Under the pieces are notes generated by a model, which saw only the letters and a program-made list of their open reading frames with translations, did no database searches and was not told where the DNA came from. A stretch of DNA of 38,371 bases, from NCBI GenBank assembly GCA_905197665.1, contig CAJJZP010000021.1:1-38371 (forward strand). The letters run 5' to 3'. The position numbers and the translations under genes were made by a program. Below are positions 24,953 through 33,076 of the stretch, one piece after another. Origin of the DNA: an uncultured Collinsella sp. GTDB taxonomy: Bacteria; Actinomycetota; Coriobacteriia; Coriobacteriales; Coriobacteriaceae. Positions within the stretch are counted from its first letter, which is position 1; the number at the start of each line of letters is the position of its first letter.

Positions 24953-25528
24953 ATGGCTGAGACTACAAAACCGAGCCGCAGAAGGCGGAGCGCCGCGCCG
25001 GTCAACCGACGCACGACATCGGTAACGTGGGGCAAACACGCCTCGGGGTTTGATGGTTCGTTCAAGCGCACTAAATACGGCTATCCTTCGGCAAGCGCCC
25101 GCTTGGCCATGCAGGCAGAGTCCTCGTTGTGGGGCCGCAAGTGCGTGGTGGGCTCAAAGCTCAAGCACGACGGAACGCTCGGCTACATCAGCCGCGGGGC
25201 GGCTCGTCGCAGCGGACTCAATCCGGCTGGTTGGCATCGTTATGTTCCGATCACGGTCGTCGTTGCAGTGATCGTCATCGCACTCGCTGCGCTCGGCTAC
25301 GCCGGCGACGGTGCCAACTTGGACGCGATGTTTAAATCGCCCGAGCTCGCGCATGCAGGCACAGAAATTGTCGAGGGCGCTCAGACCCAGACGGGCGTCG
25401 CGCCCCAGCGCGGTATCGTTGCGGCGGCCTCCACCATCGCCGACGCTCAAAAGGACGAGGGCGAACAGGGCGACGGCGCCGAAACGACCCACACGAACGA
25501 AACGACGACAACTCCATCGGCAAGATAA
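24953..25528 (+). CDS. Hypothetical single-pass membrane protein
   Basis: This 191-aa protein is not recognised. ATG 24953 follows GCGGGGGC; an upstream in-frame GTG lacks a ribosome site. The N-terminal 110 residues are basic (SRRRRS, KRTKYGYPSASARLAMQAESSLWGRK) and probably cytoplasmic. One strong membrane helix (YVPITVVVAVIVIALAALGYA, about 112-132) precedes a Glu/Thr/Ala-rich tail that would be outside. A weak promoter (GTGACC 24880, TACAGT 24903, spacing 17) lies upstream. It follows the NtrC-like regulator by 84 bases and faces the convergent nitroreductase. The function is unknown. Confidence 0.7.
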   Translation: MAETTKPSRRRRSAAPVNRRTTSVTWGKHASGFDGSFKRTKYGYPSASARLAMQAESSLWGRKCVVGSKLKHDGTLGYISRGAARRSGLNPAGWHRYVPITVVVAVIVIALAALGYAGDGANLDAMFKSPELAHAGTEIVEGAQTQTGVAPQRGIVAAASTIADAQKDEGEQGDGAETTHTNETTTTPSAR

Positions 25529-25540
25529 GTTGCGAGCGGG

Positions 25541-25564
25541 TCCGCCGTTCGTTAGAACGGCGGA
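25541..25564. terminator. Convergent-end hairpin
   Basis: A perfect 10-bp stem TCCGCCGTTC/GAACGGCGGA closes a GTTA loop between convergent genes. T runs are lacking, so it would be a weak terminator. Confidence 0.5.
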
Positions 25565-25569
25565 ACTAA

Positions 25570-26091
25570 TTACCTAACGTACACCACGTTGTCGCGGCGG
25601 GGTTTGGGCTCGGGTAGCGTGTCTTCGGCATAGCCCAGAATGCAGTGACCGACGCCGCGCAGGCTGCCGTCGGCGGGCAGGCCCCAGCTGGCCAGCAGCT
25701 CCAGGCCCTCGGGCGAGTCAAAGACCTCATGCGCGCGGTGAATCCAGCATGAGTCGACACCCAGTGCATAGGCGGCGTTGAGCAGGTTGCCCATGGCGAG
25801 CGATCCGTCTTCCAGGTGCGTGGGCACGCTGCGGTCGACCAGTACCACCACAACGGTCTTGGCGCCATAGAAGGGGTCGCTGTTGCTGCCCATGACCTGT
25901 GCGTTGAGCTGCGAGAGGCGCTCAACGGTCGTGGGGTCGGTGACGGCGACAAACGTCACCGGCTGGCGCCCCATGCCACTGGGTGCATACTGGCCGGCCT
26001 CGATAATGCGTGCGAGCTTTTCGGCCTCGACGGGACGATCACTGTATTTGCGGCAGCTGCGGCGGTGGATGAGTGCTTCGATAGTCTCCAT
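25570..26091 (-). CDS. Nitroreductase-family protein
   Basis: This 173-aa FMN-dependent oxidoreductase of the nitroreductase superfamily starts at ATG 26091, preceded by AAGGAGA. The N terminus RRSCRKYSDRPVEAEKLARIIEAGQYAPSGMGRQP is the classical FMN-phosphate-binding start, and the C-terminal half has LAMGNLLNAAYALGVDSCWI and GHCILGY. It is of the short form. Physiological substrates are not predictable; members reduce nitro compounds, quinones or flavins. It is convergent with the hypothetical membrane protein. A 12-bp palindrome lies upstream. Confidence 0.9.
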   Translation of the reverse strand: METIEALIHRRSCRKYSDRPVEAEKLARIIEAGQYAPSGMGRQPVTFVAVTDPTTVERLSQLNAQVMGSNSDPFYGAKTVVVVLVDRSVPTHLEDGSLAMGNLLNAAYALGVDSCWIHRAHEVFDSPEGLELLASWGLPADGSLRGVGHCILGYAEDTLPEPKPRRDNVVYVR

Positions 26092-26181
26092 GGTGTCTCC
26101 TTGCGGTGGCGTTGCAGATGCCCCGTTCATACCCGTCGGGCTCAAACGATAGACGGTCAATTGCCCGGCCAAAAGGGTAGA

Positions 26182-26193
26182 TCCCAATTGGGA
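26182..26193. promoter_or_regulatory. Palindrome upstream of the nitroreductase
   Basis: TCCCAATTGGGA is a perfect 12-bp palindrome about 90 bases before the nitroreductase start. The rest of the 26092-26385 interval is AT-rich divergent promoter sequence, including GGGAT/ATCCC around 26238-26259. No clear -35/-10 pair stands out. Confidence 0.35.
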
Positions 26194-26385
26194 AAGTAGG
26201 TTTGCATAAAAGTACCTTCAGAATGTGACAAACAAATGGGATGGTTAAACGTTTTATCCCGTCTACCCTGCGGTTTTTTACCACTTGCCTAAATGACGAA
26301 CGCATAACCTCTGATAAAGGTTTTACTAAAGGAGTACCAACGTTTATCAATGCGCCGTGGTGGCGCCGGGCCAGGAGGTAACATC

Positions 26386-26676
26386 ATGTTCCAGGCTGGA
26401 GATGTCGTCGAGACCGACTTCGAAGGATTTCTGAAGCTGCTGCGTTCCAAGACGCGCGCTTTTGTGACGATTGACGATCACGAGTACTACATCACGCACA
26501 CCGATGGCTATTGGCGTGTTCAGGATTGCGAGGCCCTCAACGACAAGGGCCACTTTACTGACTGCTCCGAGCTGGTCAACACGGTCTGCGAGGTCGTCGA
26601 GCTGCCGTGGATTGCCGGCAAGAGCCTGCATGACAGCTTCTCGGGCGCTACGGTCTATGAGGCCGTCGCCGCTTAA
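26386..26676 (+). CDS. Small conserved-looking hypothetical protein
   Basis: This 96-aa protein starts at ATG 26386 after a strong AGGAGGT site. It is soluble and acidic, without signal or membrane segment, and contains FVTIDDHEYYITHTDGYWRVQDCEALNDKGHFTDCSELV. The codon pattern, ribosome site and terminator all mark a real gene. I do not recognise a family. It is transcribed alone, divergent from the nitroreductase. Confidence 0.8.
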   Translation: MFQAGDVVETDFEGFLKLLRSKTRAFVTIDDHEYYITHTDGYWRVQDCEALNDKGHFTDCSELVNTVCEVVELPWIAGKSLHDSFSGATVYEAVAA

Positions 26677-26702
26677 CGGGCAATAAAACCCGATTTTCAC
26701 GT

Positions 26703-26739
26703 GACCGCTGGCGCTGCCCCCGCGCCGGCGGTCTTTTTC
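26703..26739 (+). terminator. Terminator of the 96-aa protein gene
   Basis: GACCGCTGGCGC (26703-26714) pairs with GCGCCGGCGGTC (26722-26733, one G-T pair), followed by TTTTTCT. Confidence 0.9.
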
Positions 26740-26781
26740 TGCCGATAGGCCATAAAAGTGCAAGCATTTGCGGAGAGCCTG

Positions 26782-26839
26782 TTGACGATAGTCAAAACTC
26801 GGACTAATCTAGAGATACAAAATTGGTCAAAAATCGGAC
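26782..26839 (+). promoter_or_regulatory. Promoter and operator repeats of the MarR/ABC exporter operon
   Basis: TTGACG (26782-26787) and TAATCT (26805-26810) are 17 bases apart. The -35 box is part of a perfect TTGAC-GATA-GTCAA inverted repeat (26782-26795). GTCAAAACTCGGAC (26791-26804) recurs as GTCAAAAATCGGAC at 26826-26839, with 13 of 14 bases the same. These are good candidate binding sites for the MarR protein, blocking its own operon. Confidence 0.65.
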
Positions 26840-26857
26840 AATCGAATGGTGGGATAG

Positions 26858-27358
26858 ATGAATAGTGCGGTTACGCTGGTCGACTTCGACCGGTTGCTCA
26901 ATGGACTCGACCATATCTATTCGGAGTTCTCGCGCGCCTGCGGTCTTTCGGACTGCGCTTACTGGATGCTCGTCGATACCAGCACGGCGGGCGGCAGTGT
27001 TGCCGTAAGCTGTCTGACAAGCGAATGGTTCTACAGCAAGCAGACTATCAACTCGGCAATTAAAACCTTGACGGCGCGGGGCTTCGCAACGTTGGAGTTT
27101 GCCGAAGGCAGCCGTAAGAACAAGGTTGTGCGTTTGACCGAAGCGGGCATGCGGTTTGCCGAGCGTTATGCGTTGCCGGCACTCAAGGCCGAACAGCGAG
27201 CCTTTGGTGCGCTTGAGCCATGTGAGCAGCGCGAGATTATGCGCTTGATCGGCAAATTCTCTCGGGTGCTCGGCGATGAGTGCGATGCCTTTAAGCAGCA
27301 TATCGCTGCCGAGAGCCAGGCCGAGAATCAAGGTGAGGGGGAGTCGTGCGACTCTTAA
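26858..27358 (+). CDS. MarR-family transcriptional regulator
   Basis: This 166-aa protein starts at ATG 26858. The central winged helix reads VAVSCLTSEWFYSKQTINSAIKTLTARGFATLEFAEGSRKNKVVRLTEAGMRFAE, with the beta-wing at EGSRKNKVVRLT, typical of MarR. It overlaps the first ABC exporter gene by 13 bases, so it is the first gene of that operon. Autorepression with relief by an exported compound is the usual scheme for this arrangement. Confidence 0.9.
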   Translation: MNSAVTLVDFDRLLNGLDHIYSEFSRACGLSDCAYWMLVDTSTAGGSVAVSCLTSEWFYSKQTINSAIKTLTARGFATLEFAEGSRKNKVVRLTEAGMRFAERYALPALKAEQRAFGALEPCEQREIMRLIGKFSRVLGDECDAFKQHIAAESQAENQGEGESCDS

Positions 27359-29082
27359 TGAGGTTTATGAAGCCGTATCGCAGGCTTGTCGCGGTGACGT
27401 TGTTGGTGCTGCTAATCGACAACGTCGGTACGCTGTTGGTTCCCACGATGCTGGCGAACATGGTCAACACCGGCATCACCACGGGCGATGTCGACTACAT
27501 CCTGCGCAACGGCCTCTACATGCTTATCGCGACCGGCATGGCCAGCGGCGGCGCGGTGCTGGGCTGCTATCTTTCGGCGCGCCTGGCCGCCAACGTGGCC
27601 TGCGATATCCGCAACGCCGTCTACGACAAGTCGCTTGAGCTGTCTGCCAGCGACTTTGAGCGCTTTGGCACGGGCTCGATGATCACGCGTTCGCTCAACG
27701 ACATCAACGTGATCCAGCAGGCGATTCTGCAGACGATTCAACTGGTGCTGCCGGTGCCGTTTTTGGCCGTGGCGGGCATCATCTTCGCCTGGTTTATCGA
27801 TCCCGCCATGGGCACGCTGCTGGGCGTCGTGGTTGCGATCGTGCTGGTGGCGGCGGTCTTTACGGTCGCTAACGCCGCGCCGATTTTTATGCGCCTGCAG
27901 AGCTTTATCGACCGCATGAACGTGGTGCTGCGCGAGAACATCGTGGGCGTTCGCGTCATCCGCGCCTTTAATAAAGAGCGCCACGAGGAGCAGCGCCTGG
28001 ACGAGGTGTTTAGCGAGTACGCGGACAACGCCATTAAGGTCAACCACCTTTTTGTGGGGCTCGACAGCTCCAGCTTCTTTTTGATGAACATTGCCGAGGT
28101 GGCGGTGCTGTGGGTGGGCGGCAACCGCGTGGGCGCCCACGCCATGCAGATCGCGAGCATCTCGGCGGTGCTGGAGTACGCGCTTCTGATCCTGTTCTTT
28201 GTGATGATGGCGCAGATGGTGGTGCTGACGCTTCCGCGTGCCGCCGCATGTCTGAACCGCGCACAGCAGGTGCTGGAGATTAAGCCGAGCATCGTCGATG
28301 GCCAGCGTACGCTCGATGCGGCCGCGTCCGACTCAAAGGACGGGGCCGATACGGTCGCCGTGTTCGATCACATGTCGTTTCGCTTTGACGATGCCGACGA
28401 GGACACCCTGTGCGACCTGAGCTTTGCCTGTCGTCGCGGGCAGACCACCGCGATCGTGGGCTCGACGGGCTCGGGCAAGTCGACGGTGGCAAAGCTTCTA
28501 CTGCGCTTCCACGATGCCACCAAGGGCATCATTCGCCTGGACGGCGTCGATCTGCGCGAGCTTTCGCAAGGTGAGATTCGCGGGCGCATTGCCTATGTGC
28601 CGCAGAAGGCGTGGCTGTTCTCGGGTACCGTGGCAAGCAATCTGCGCTTTGGCAACGAGGACGCGACCGAGGCGGACATGCTTCATGCGCTGCAGGTTGC
28701 CCAGAGCACCTTTGTGCTCGATCAGCCGCAGGGGCTCGATACCCCGGTGGTGCAGGGCGGTACGAACTTTTCGGGCGGCCAGCGCCAACGTCTGGCCATC
28801 GCCCGTGCGCTCATGAAGCATGCCGATCTATATATCTTCGATGATAGTTTTTCGGCCCTGGACTTTAAGACCGATGCAGCCCTGCGCCATGCGCTGCAGG
28901 ACGAGACGCGCGACGCCGCGGTGCTCATCATCGCGCAGCGCATCTCGACGATTCTGCACGCCGACCAGATTGTCGTGCTCAAGGATGGCGAGGTCGTGGG
29001 CCTGGGCACGCATGGCGAGCTTATGGAAACCTGCGAGGTGTACCGCGCCATCGCGGAATCGCAGATGAAGGGAGGTGAGTAG
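27346..29082 (+). CDS. ABC exporter half-transporter with degenerate catalytic site
   Basis: This 578-aa protein has an N-terminal six-helix exporter domain (about 10-310) and a C-terminal ATPase. GTG 27346 follows GAGGGGGAG; ATG 27358 is an in-frame alternative that would give TAATG coupling with MarR. Walker A (GSTGSGKST, from 372) and the signature (FSGGQRQR) are intact. After Walker B Asp499 the catalytic Glu is replaced by Asp500 (IFDDSFSALD). This is the pattern of the degenerate-site partner in heterodimeric exporters such as TM287/288 and LmrCD. It pairs with the next gene, one base downstream. Confidence 0.93.
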   Translation: MRLLMRFMKPYRRLVAVTLLVLLIDNVGTLLVPTMLANMVNTGITTGDVDYILRNGLYMLIATGMASGGAVLGCYLSARLAANVACDIRNAVYDKSLELSASDFERFGTGSMITRSLNDINVIQQAILQTIQLVLPVPFLAVAGIIFAWFIDPAMGTLLGVVVAIVLVAAVFTVANAAPIFMRLQSFIDRMNVVLRENIVGVRVIRAFNKERHEEQRLDEVFSEYADNAIKVNHLFVGLDSSSFFLMNIAEVAVLWVGGNRVGAHAMQIASISAVLEYALLILFFVMMAQMVVLTLPRAAACLNRAQQVLEIKPSIVDGQRTLDAAASDSKDGADTVAVFDHMSFRFDDADEDTLCDLSFACRRGQTTAIVGSTGSGKSTVAKLLLRFHDATKGIIRLDGVDLRELSQGEIRGRIAYVPQKAWLFSGTVASNLRFGNEDATEADMLHALQVAQSTFVLDQPQGLDTPVVQGGTNFSGGQRQRLAIARALMKHADLYIFDDSFSALDFKTDAALRHALQDETRDAAVLIIAQRISTILHADQIVVLKDGEVVGLGTHGELMETCEVYRAIAESQMKGGE

Positions 29083-29083
29083 C

Positions 29084-31099
29084 ATGACCGAGGAGCTCAA
29101 GAAGCAGGGCGACCTTGTCGATGCCGCCGCTGCGGACGCTGCCGATAAAACGGTCGACCAGGCTGCCGCGTCGACCGAGCTGGATGACGCCGCCAAGGCG
29201 GCGGCCGGGCGCGAGGCTCGTCGTCAAGCGCTTTACGAGGAAAACGAACGAGCCGAGGATGAGCGTGCCCGCGCCGAGGCAGAGCGCATGCGCGACGTGG
29301 ATGACGAAGACGAAGACGAGACGCCCCGTGATACCTGGGCGACGGTGCGCCGCCTGTGGAGCGAGGCTGCCGGCGACCATTGGCGCTTCTATATCGTGTT
29401 TGCGAGCATTGTGTTCTATGTCATCTTTAACACCGCCGCGCCGGCATATAGCGCCCGCGTGATCGATGAGCTGTGGGGCCACATTCAGGTGGCGTTTGCC
29501 AACGGAACCACCTTCAACATCACCTGGGAGAACTGCGGCAAGACCATCTTCGTCTACTTTATGATCTGGACTGCCGCCGCCTCGTTCTATGCGCTCCAGA
29601 GCTTTTTGATGTCGAGCGTGGCCGAACGCCTCAACCTGCGTCTACGCAACCGCATCGCACAAAAGCTCAACCGTCTGCCGCTTGCCTTCTTTGATGCGCA
29701 TCGTCCCGGTGAGGTCGTCAGCCGTGCGACCAACGACTTGGACAAGATGTCCGAGAGCATGCAGCGCGGATTGCTGCAGCTGCTTGTGTCGATCGGCACC
29801 GTGGTGGGCGCCGTGGGCGTGATGTTCGTGTTTAGCGTGCCGCTTACGCTAGTCTTTTTGTTCTTTACGGCGTTGTCGCTGCTGGTGACCAAGGTGGTTT
29901 CGCGCCGTACGCATGATGTGACGGGCGAGCGTCAGGAGTGGGTGTCCAAAATCACGAGCGCGGTCGAGGAAGGCTATTCGGGCCGTTTGGTGATTCGCGC
30001 ATTCAACCGCGAGCACCAGAGCTCTGCCGAGGTGCACGAGGCCTCGGGCGAGCTGGCGCGCGTGAGCACCAAGGCCGACTTTATGATTAACGCCGTCGGA
30101 CCCGCGGTTCGCTTTATCGGTCGCCTGGCGCAGATTGTGATTGCGCTCGTGGGCTGCAGCATGCTGGTCGCCGGTCACATGACCGTCGGCGTGTTCCAGG
30201 CGTTCTTCCAGTTTATCTACGAGGCGTCCGAACCCATGACGCAGCTGTCGTTCACTTTTAACTCGCTGCAGAGCGCGCTGGCGAGTGCGGAGCGCGTGTT
30301 CGACCTGCTTGATGAGCCCGAGATGGAGGCCGATCCGCTGCCGGACGAGGCCGCCAAGCTGCCGGGTCGCATTGAGGGCCGCGTCGCTTTTGAGCACGTG
30401 CGCTTTGGTTATTCGCCCGACAAGCCGCTTATGCGCGACGTGTCGTTTGCCGCCGAGCCGGGCCAAAAGATCGCCGTGGTGGGAACCACGGGTGCGGGTA
30501 AGACCACGCTCATCAACCTGCTTATGCGCTTTTACGAGATCGACGGCGGCCGCATTACGCTCGACGGCGTGGACACAAGCTGCATGGACCGCGGCGAGCT
30601 GCGCCAGCAGTTTGGCATGGTGTTGCAGGACGCCTGGCTGTTCGATGGCACCATTGCCGAGAACATCGCCTATGGCTGTCCCGAGGCGACGCGCGAGGAG
30701 ATTGTCGCGGCCGCACGTGCCGCTCAGGTCGACTTCTTTGTGCGCACTATGCCGCAGGGCTACGACACACGGGTGGCTAACGATGCCGAGAGCATCAGCC
30801 AGGGCCAACGTCAGCTGCTGACCATCGCGCGCGTGCTGCTCAACAACCCGGCGATCCTCATCCTGGACGAGGCGACGTCGAGCGTGGACACGCGCACCGA
30901 GCTTGCCATCGGCCGCGCCATGGACGCGCTCATGCGCGGGCGCACGAGCTTTGTGATCGCGCACCGTCTGTCGACGATTGTTGATGCCGACCTCATCCTG
31001 GTCATGGATCACGGCAATATCATCGAGCAGGGTACGCACAAGGAGCTGCTGGCTGCCGAGGGCGCTTACGCCGACCTCTACCTAAGCCAGTTCGCATAA
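29084..31099 (+). CDS. ABC exporter half-transporter, catalytic partner, with acidic N-terminal extension
   Basis: This 671-aa protein starts at ATG 29084 after GGAGGTG (GTG 29075 is possible). The first 90 or so residues are an Ala/Glu/Asp-rich, probably coiled or disordered extension (RAEAERMRDVDDEDEDE), absent from typical family members. An exporter membrane domain and ATPase follow. Walker A is GTTGAGKTT, and Walker B with catalytic Glu596 is intact (ILILDEATSSVD), but the signature is ISQGQRQ rather than LSGGQ. The defects complement those of the upstream partner, so the two form one heterodimer with one active and one degenerate ATP site. It is likely a drug, lipid or peptide exporter. 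Confidence 0.93.
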   Translation: MTEELKKQGDLVDAAAADAADKTVDQAAASTELDDAAKAAAGREARRQALYEENERAEDERARAEAERMRDVDDEDEDETPRDTWATVRRLWSEAAGDHWRFYIVFASIVFYVIFNTAAPAYSARVIDELWGHIQVAFANGTTFNITWENCGKTIFVYFMIWTAAASFYALQSFLMSSVAERLNLRLRNRIAQKLNRLPLAFFDAHRPGEVVSRATNDLDKMSESMQRGLLQLLVSIGTVVGAVGVMFVFSVPLTLVFLFFTALSLLVTKVVSRRTHDVTGERQEWVSKITSAVEEGYSGRLVIRAFNREHQSSAEVHEASGELARVSTKADFMINAVGPAVRFIGRLAQIVIALVGCSMLVAGHMTVGVFQAFFQFIYEASEPMTQLSFTFNSLQSALASAERVFDLLDEPEMEADPLPDEAAKLPGRIEGRVAFEHVRFGYSPDKPLMRDVSFAAEPGQKIAVVGTTGAGKTTLINLLMRFYEIDGGRITLDGVDTSCMDRGELRQQFGMVLQDAWLFDGTIAENIAYGCPEATREEIVAAARAAQVDFFVRTMPQGYDTRVANDAESISQGQRQLLTIARVLLNNPAILILDEATSSVDTRTELAIGRAMDALMRGRTSFVIAHRLSTIVDADLILVMDHGNIIEQGTHKELLAAEGAYADLYLSQFA

Positions 31100-31137
31100 G
31101 GTGACAAAGGGGCAGTCCCGCATGTCGCATCGAAAAG

Positions 31138-31174
31138 AAGGCGCGCCGGGGGCTGATTCCCTGGCGCGCCTTTT
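31138..31174. terminator. Bidirectional terminator between ABC exporter and cysE
   Basis: AAGGCGCGCC pairs with GGCGCGCCTT, with inner GGG/CCC pairing, followed by TTTT on the plus strand and preceded by AAAAG on the left for the minus strand. Confidence 0.88.
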
Positions 31175-31210
31175 GTGCTGGCGTTCATGCTGTGGCGGCT
31201 GCCCACGGCC

Positions 31211-31915
31211 CTAGCGCTCGTCCACGAGCTTGGCGACGAGGGCTTTGAGCTCGGCCACCTCTCGCTCGAGTTCCTTGACGCGACGGGCGTTTTCGTTGAT
31301 GCCCTGGCGGTTGAGGGCGCTCTGCTCGGCGGCATCGTCGGGCATGTACTCGCGATGCTGCTTGGCGTCGAAGCTCTCCTCGAACACGCGGCAGCCGTTG
31401 CGCTTGATGATGCGCCCGGGCACGCCCACGACGGTGCAGTTGTCGGGCACGTCCTTGACGACGACCGAGTTGCCGCCGATCTTGACGTTGTCGCCAATGT
31501 GGATGTTGCCAAGCACCTTGGCGCCCGTGCCCACCGTGACATTGTTGCCCAGGGTGGGATGGCGTTTGCCGGTCTCGTTGCCGGTACCGCCGAGCGTGAC
31601 GCCTTGGTAGAGCACGCAGTTGTCGCCCACAATGGTGGTCTCGCCGATGACAACGCCCATGGCGTGGTCGATAAAGAAATGTTTGCCGATCTGTGCAGCG
31701 GGATGAATCTCGACGCCGGTGATGTGGCGGGTGATTTGCGAGAGCACCCGGGCGAGCGAGCGATGGCCGTGCTCCCACAGCCAGTGCTCGGGCACGTGGT
31801 TCCACTTGGCGTGCAGGCCGGGGTACGAAAGAAAAATGACCAGACCGTTTTGCGCGGCGGGGTCCTGCGCTTGGACGGTCTTGATGTCCTCGCGAATGGT
31901 ATTGATAAAGCTCAC
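31211..31915 (-). CDS. cysE: Serine O-acetyltransferase
   Basis: This 234-aa cytoplasmic enzyme makes O-acetylserine from serine and acetyl-CoA for cysteine synthesis. The GTG at 31915 follows GAGGGAGGG. The left-handed beta-helix is plain: IHPAAQIGKHFFIDHAMGVVIGETTIVGDNCVLYQGVTLGGTG with the catalytic His in FIDHAMGVVIGE, then KRHPTLGNNVTVGTGAKVLGNI. It is the short form lacking most of the N-terminal helical domain. The C-terminal 30 residues form an extra coiled coil (ARRVKELEREVAELKALVAKLVDE) instead of the usual tail that docks in cysteine synthase. No cysK is adjacent. Confidence 0.93.
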   Translation of the reverse strand: MSFINTIREDIKTVQAQDPAAQNGLVIFLSYPGLHAKWNHVPEHWLWEHGHRSLARVLSQITRHITGVEIHPAAQIGKHFFIDHAMGVVIGETTIVGDNCVLYQGVTLGGTGNETGKRHPTLGNNVTVGTGAKVLGNIHIGDNVKIGGNSVVVKDVPDNCTVVGVPGRIIKRNGCRVFEESFDAKQHREYMPDDAAEQSALNRQGINENARRVKELEREVAELKALVAKLVDER

Positions 31916-31956
31916 TGGCCGCCCTCCCTCAGCGCCGTGACAATGCGATTCAATAA

Positions 31957-31984
31957 AGTATAGCGATTCGCTAGGGATTAAGAA
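31957..31984 (-). promoter_or_regulatory. Promoter of cysE with palindrome in the spacer
   Basis: On the minus strand, TTCTTA (31984-31979) and TATACT (31962-31957) are 16 bases apart. TAGCGA-T-TCGCTA (31961-31973) is a palindrome just upstream of and overlapping the -10 box, a natural place for a repressor site. Confidence 0.5.
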
Positions 31985-32139
31985 GGGCGATCTTGCTTTG
32001 CTTTGGGCGACAAGTGTCAGTTATGCAAACTTGCTGGTAATGGAGTCATGCTTTTGTGGGGTTGCGCACGAGGGGGCACCGCAACCGTATACTGGTCAAC
32101 TTGGACGTGTCCGCGCCCACAACTGAGAGGTTTTACTTC

Positions 32140-32787
32140 ATGGGTTTCATTAACTTTATCGCCGAGCTGCTCAAGGACCCGCGCACCGCGATCGCCAGTT
32201 GGATCGCCGCCGGCCCGCTTATGGCCTACGGCTGCGTGTTCCTAATTATCTTTATCGAGACGGGCGTGGTGTTCTTCCCGTTCCTTCCCGGCGATTCGCT
32301 GCTGTTCGCTTCGGGCTTCTTTGCCCACAACGGCGGCTTTAACATCGTGGCCCTGTTGGCCGTCGCATGGACGGCCGCCATCTTGGGCGACCAGTGCAAC
32401 TTTATGATCGGCCATTTCTTTGGCCGAAAGATCATCGCCTCGGGCAAGGTCAAGGCCATGACGCCCGAGCGCATTAAAAAGTCCGAGGACTTCCTTGACA
32501 AGTGGGGCCACCTGGCCATCTTCCTGGGTCGCTTCTTCCCGTTTATCCGCACCTTTGTGCCCTTCATCGCCGGTATGGGCGGCATGCACTGGCGCAACTT
32601 TGTCATCTATAACGTGCTGGGCGGTATCACCTGGTCGACGGTCTTTACACTGCTGGGCTATTTCTTTGGCGGCATTCCCTTTGTGCAGGAGCACTTTGAG
32701 CTGCTGATCGTGGGCATTGTTGCCGTGTCGATTATTCCGACCGTGGTCGGTTTGGTTAAGGCAAAGCTGGGCAAAAAGAACGCGTAG
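32140..32787 (+). CDS. DedA-family membrane protein
   Basis: This 215-aa inner-membrane protein of the DedA/SNARE-associated family starts at ATG 32140 after GAGAGG; upstream in-frame starts lie within the promoter (TATACT 32088-32093). It has the family signature FFPFLPGDSLLFASGFFA and the second motif GRFFPFIRTFVPFIAGMGGMHWRNF, with conserved Asp, Arg and Pro residues. DedA proteins are linked to undecaprenyl-phosphate or phospholipid recycling and membrane-potential homeostasis. It is monocistronic and divergent from cysE. Confidence 0.92.
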   Translation: MGFINFIAELLKDPRTAIASWIAAGPLMAYGCVFLIIFIETGVVFFPFLPGDSLLFASGFFAHNGGFNIVALLAVAWTAAILGDQCNFMIGHFFGRKIIASGKVKAMTPERIKKSEDFLDKWGHLAIFLGRFFPFIRTFVPFIAGMGGMHWRNFVIYNVLGGITWSTVFTLLGYFFGGIPFVQEHFELLIVGIVAVSIIPTVVGLVKAKLGKKNA

Positions 32788-32815
32788 CTCGAGCCGGCGC
32801 ACAAATCGTGTCGTT

Positions 32816-32850
32816 GAGGCCCGTCACCGTTTACGGTGGCGGGCCTCTCT
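32816..32850 (+). terminator. Terminator of the DedA gene
   Basis: A 14-bp stem (32816-32829 with 32834-32847) closes a short TTTA loop and is followed by TCT. The T run is short. Confidence 0.8.
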
Positions 32851-33076
32851 AGCTTCGGTCAAATGAAAATACTTTAGTTAGTTAAAGAAAAACGTTTTAT
32901 CCGATGCGTGTGCGGAGTACAATCTCGTGCATGCGAATCGACGTGTCATCGGCTTCGATGTCGTCCGCGTGTCCCGTCCGGCTCTACGCTCCGGGCGTGT
33001 GACGTTGCGACGCGGTCGGCCCCGGTCCTTGCGTGCGGGTTCGCGAGTATGCAACTGTGTATGTAAGGAGCGACAT

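Noticed and set aside
26247..26259. AAACGTTTTATCC shared with 32890-32902 before ilvE
   Set aside because: A 13-base match between two places is expected several times by chance in 38 kb, and the surrounding sequence does not align.
32071..32085. AGGGGGCACCGC before the DedA gene, similar to a T-box antiterminator motif
   Set aside because: It lies upstream of the TATACT -10 box, so it would not be transcribed, and there is no specifier stem or following terminator.
32931..33004. A 23-codon frame in the ilvE leader that could be an attenuator peptide
   Set aside because: It has no ribosome site, is not rich in Ile, Val or Leu in a run, and no alternative hairpins with a T run follow before ilvE.
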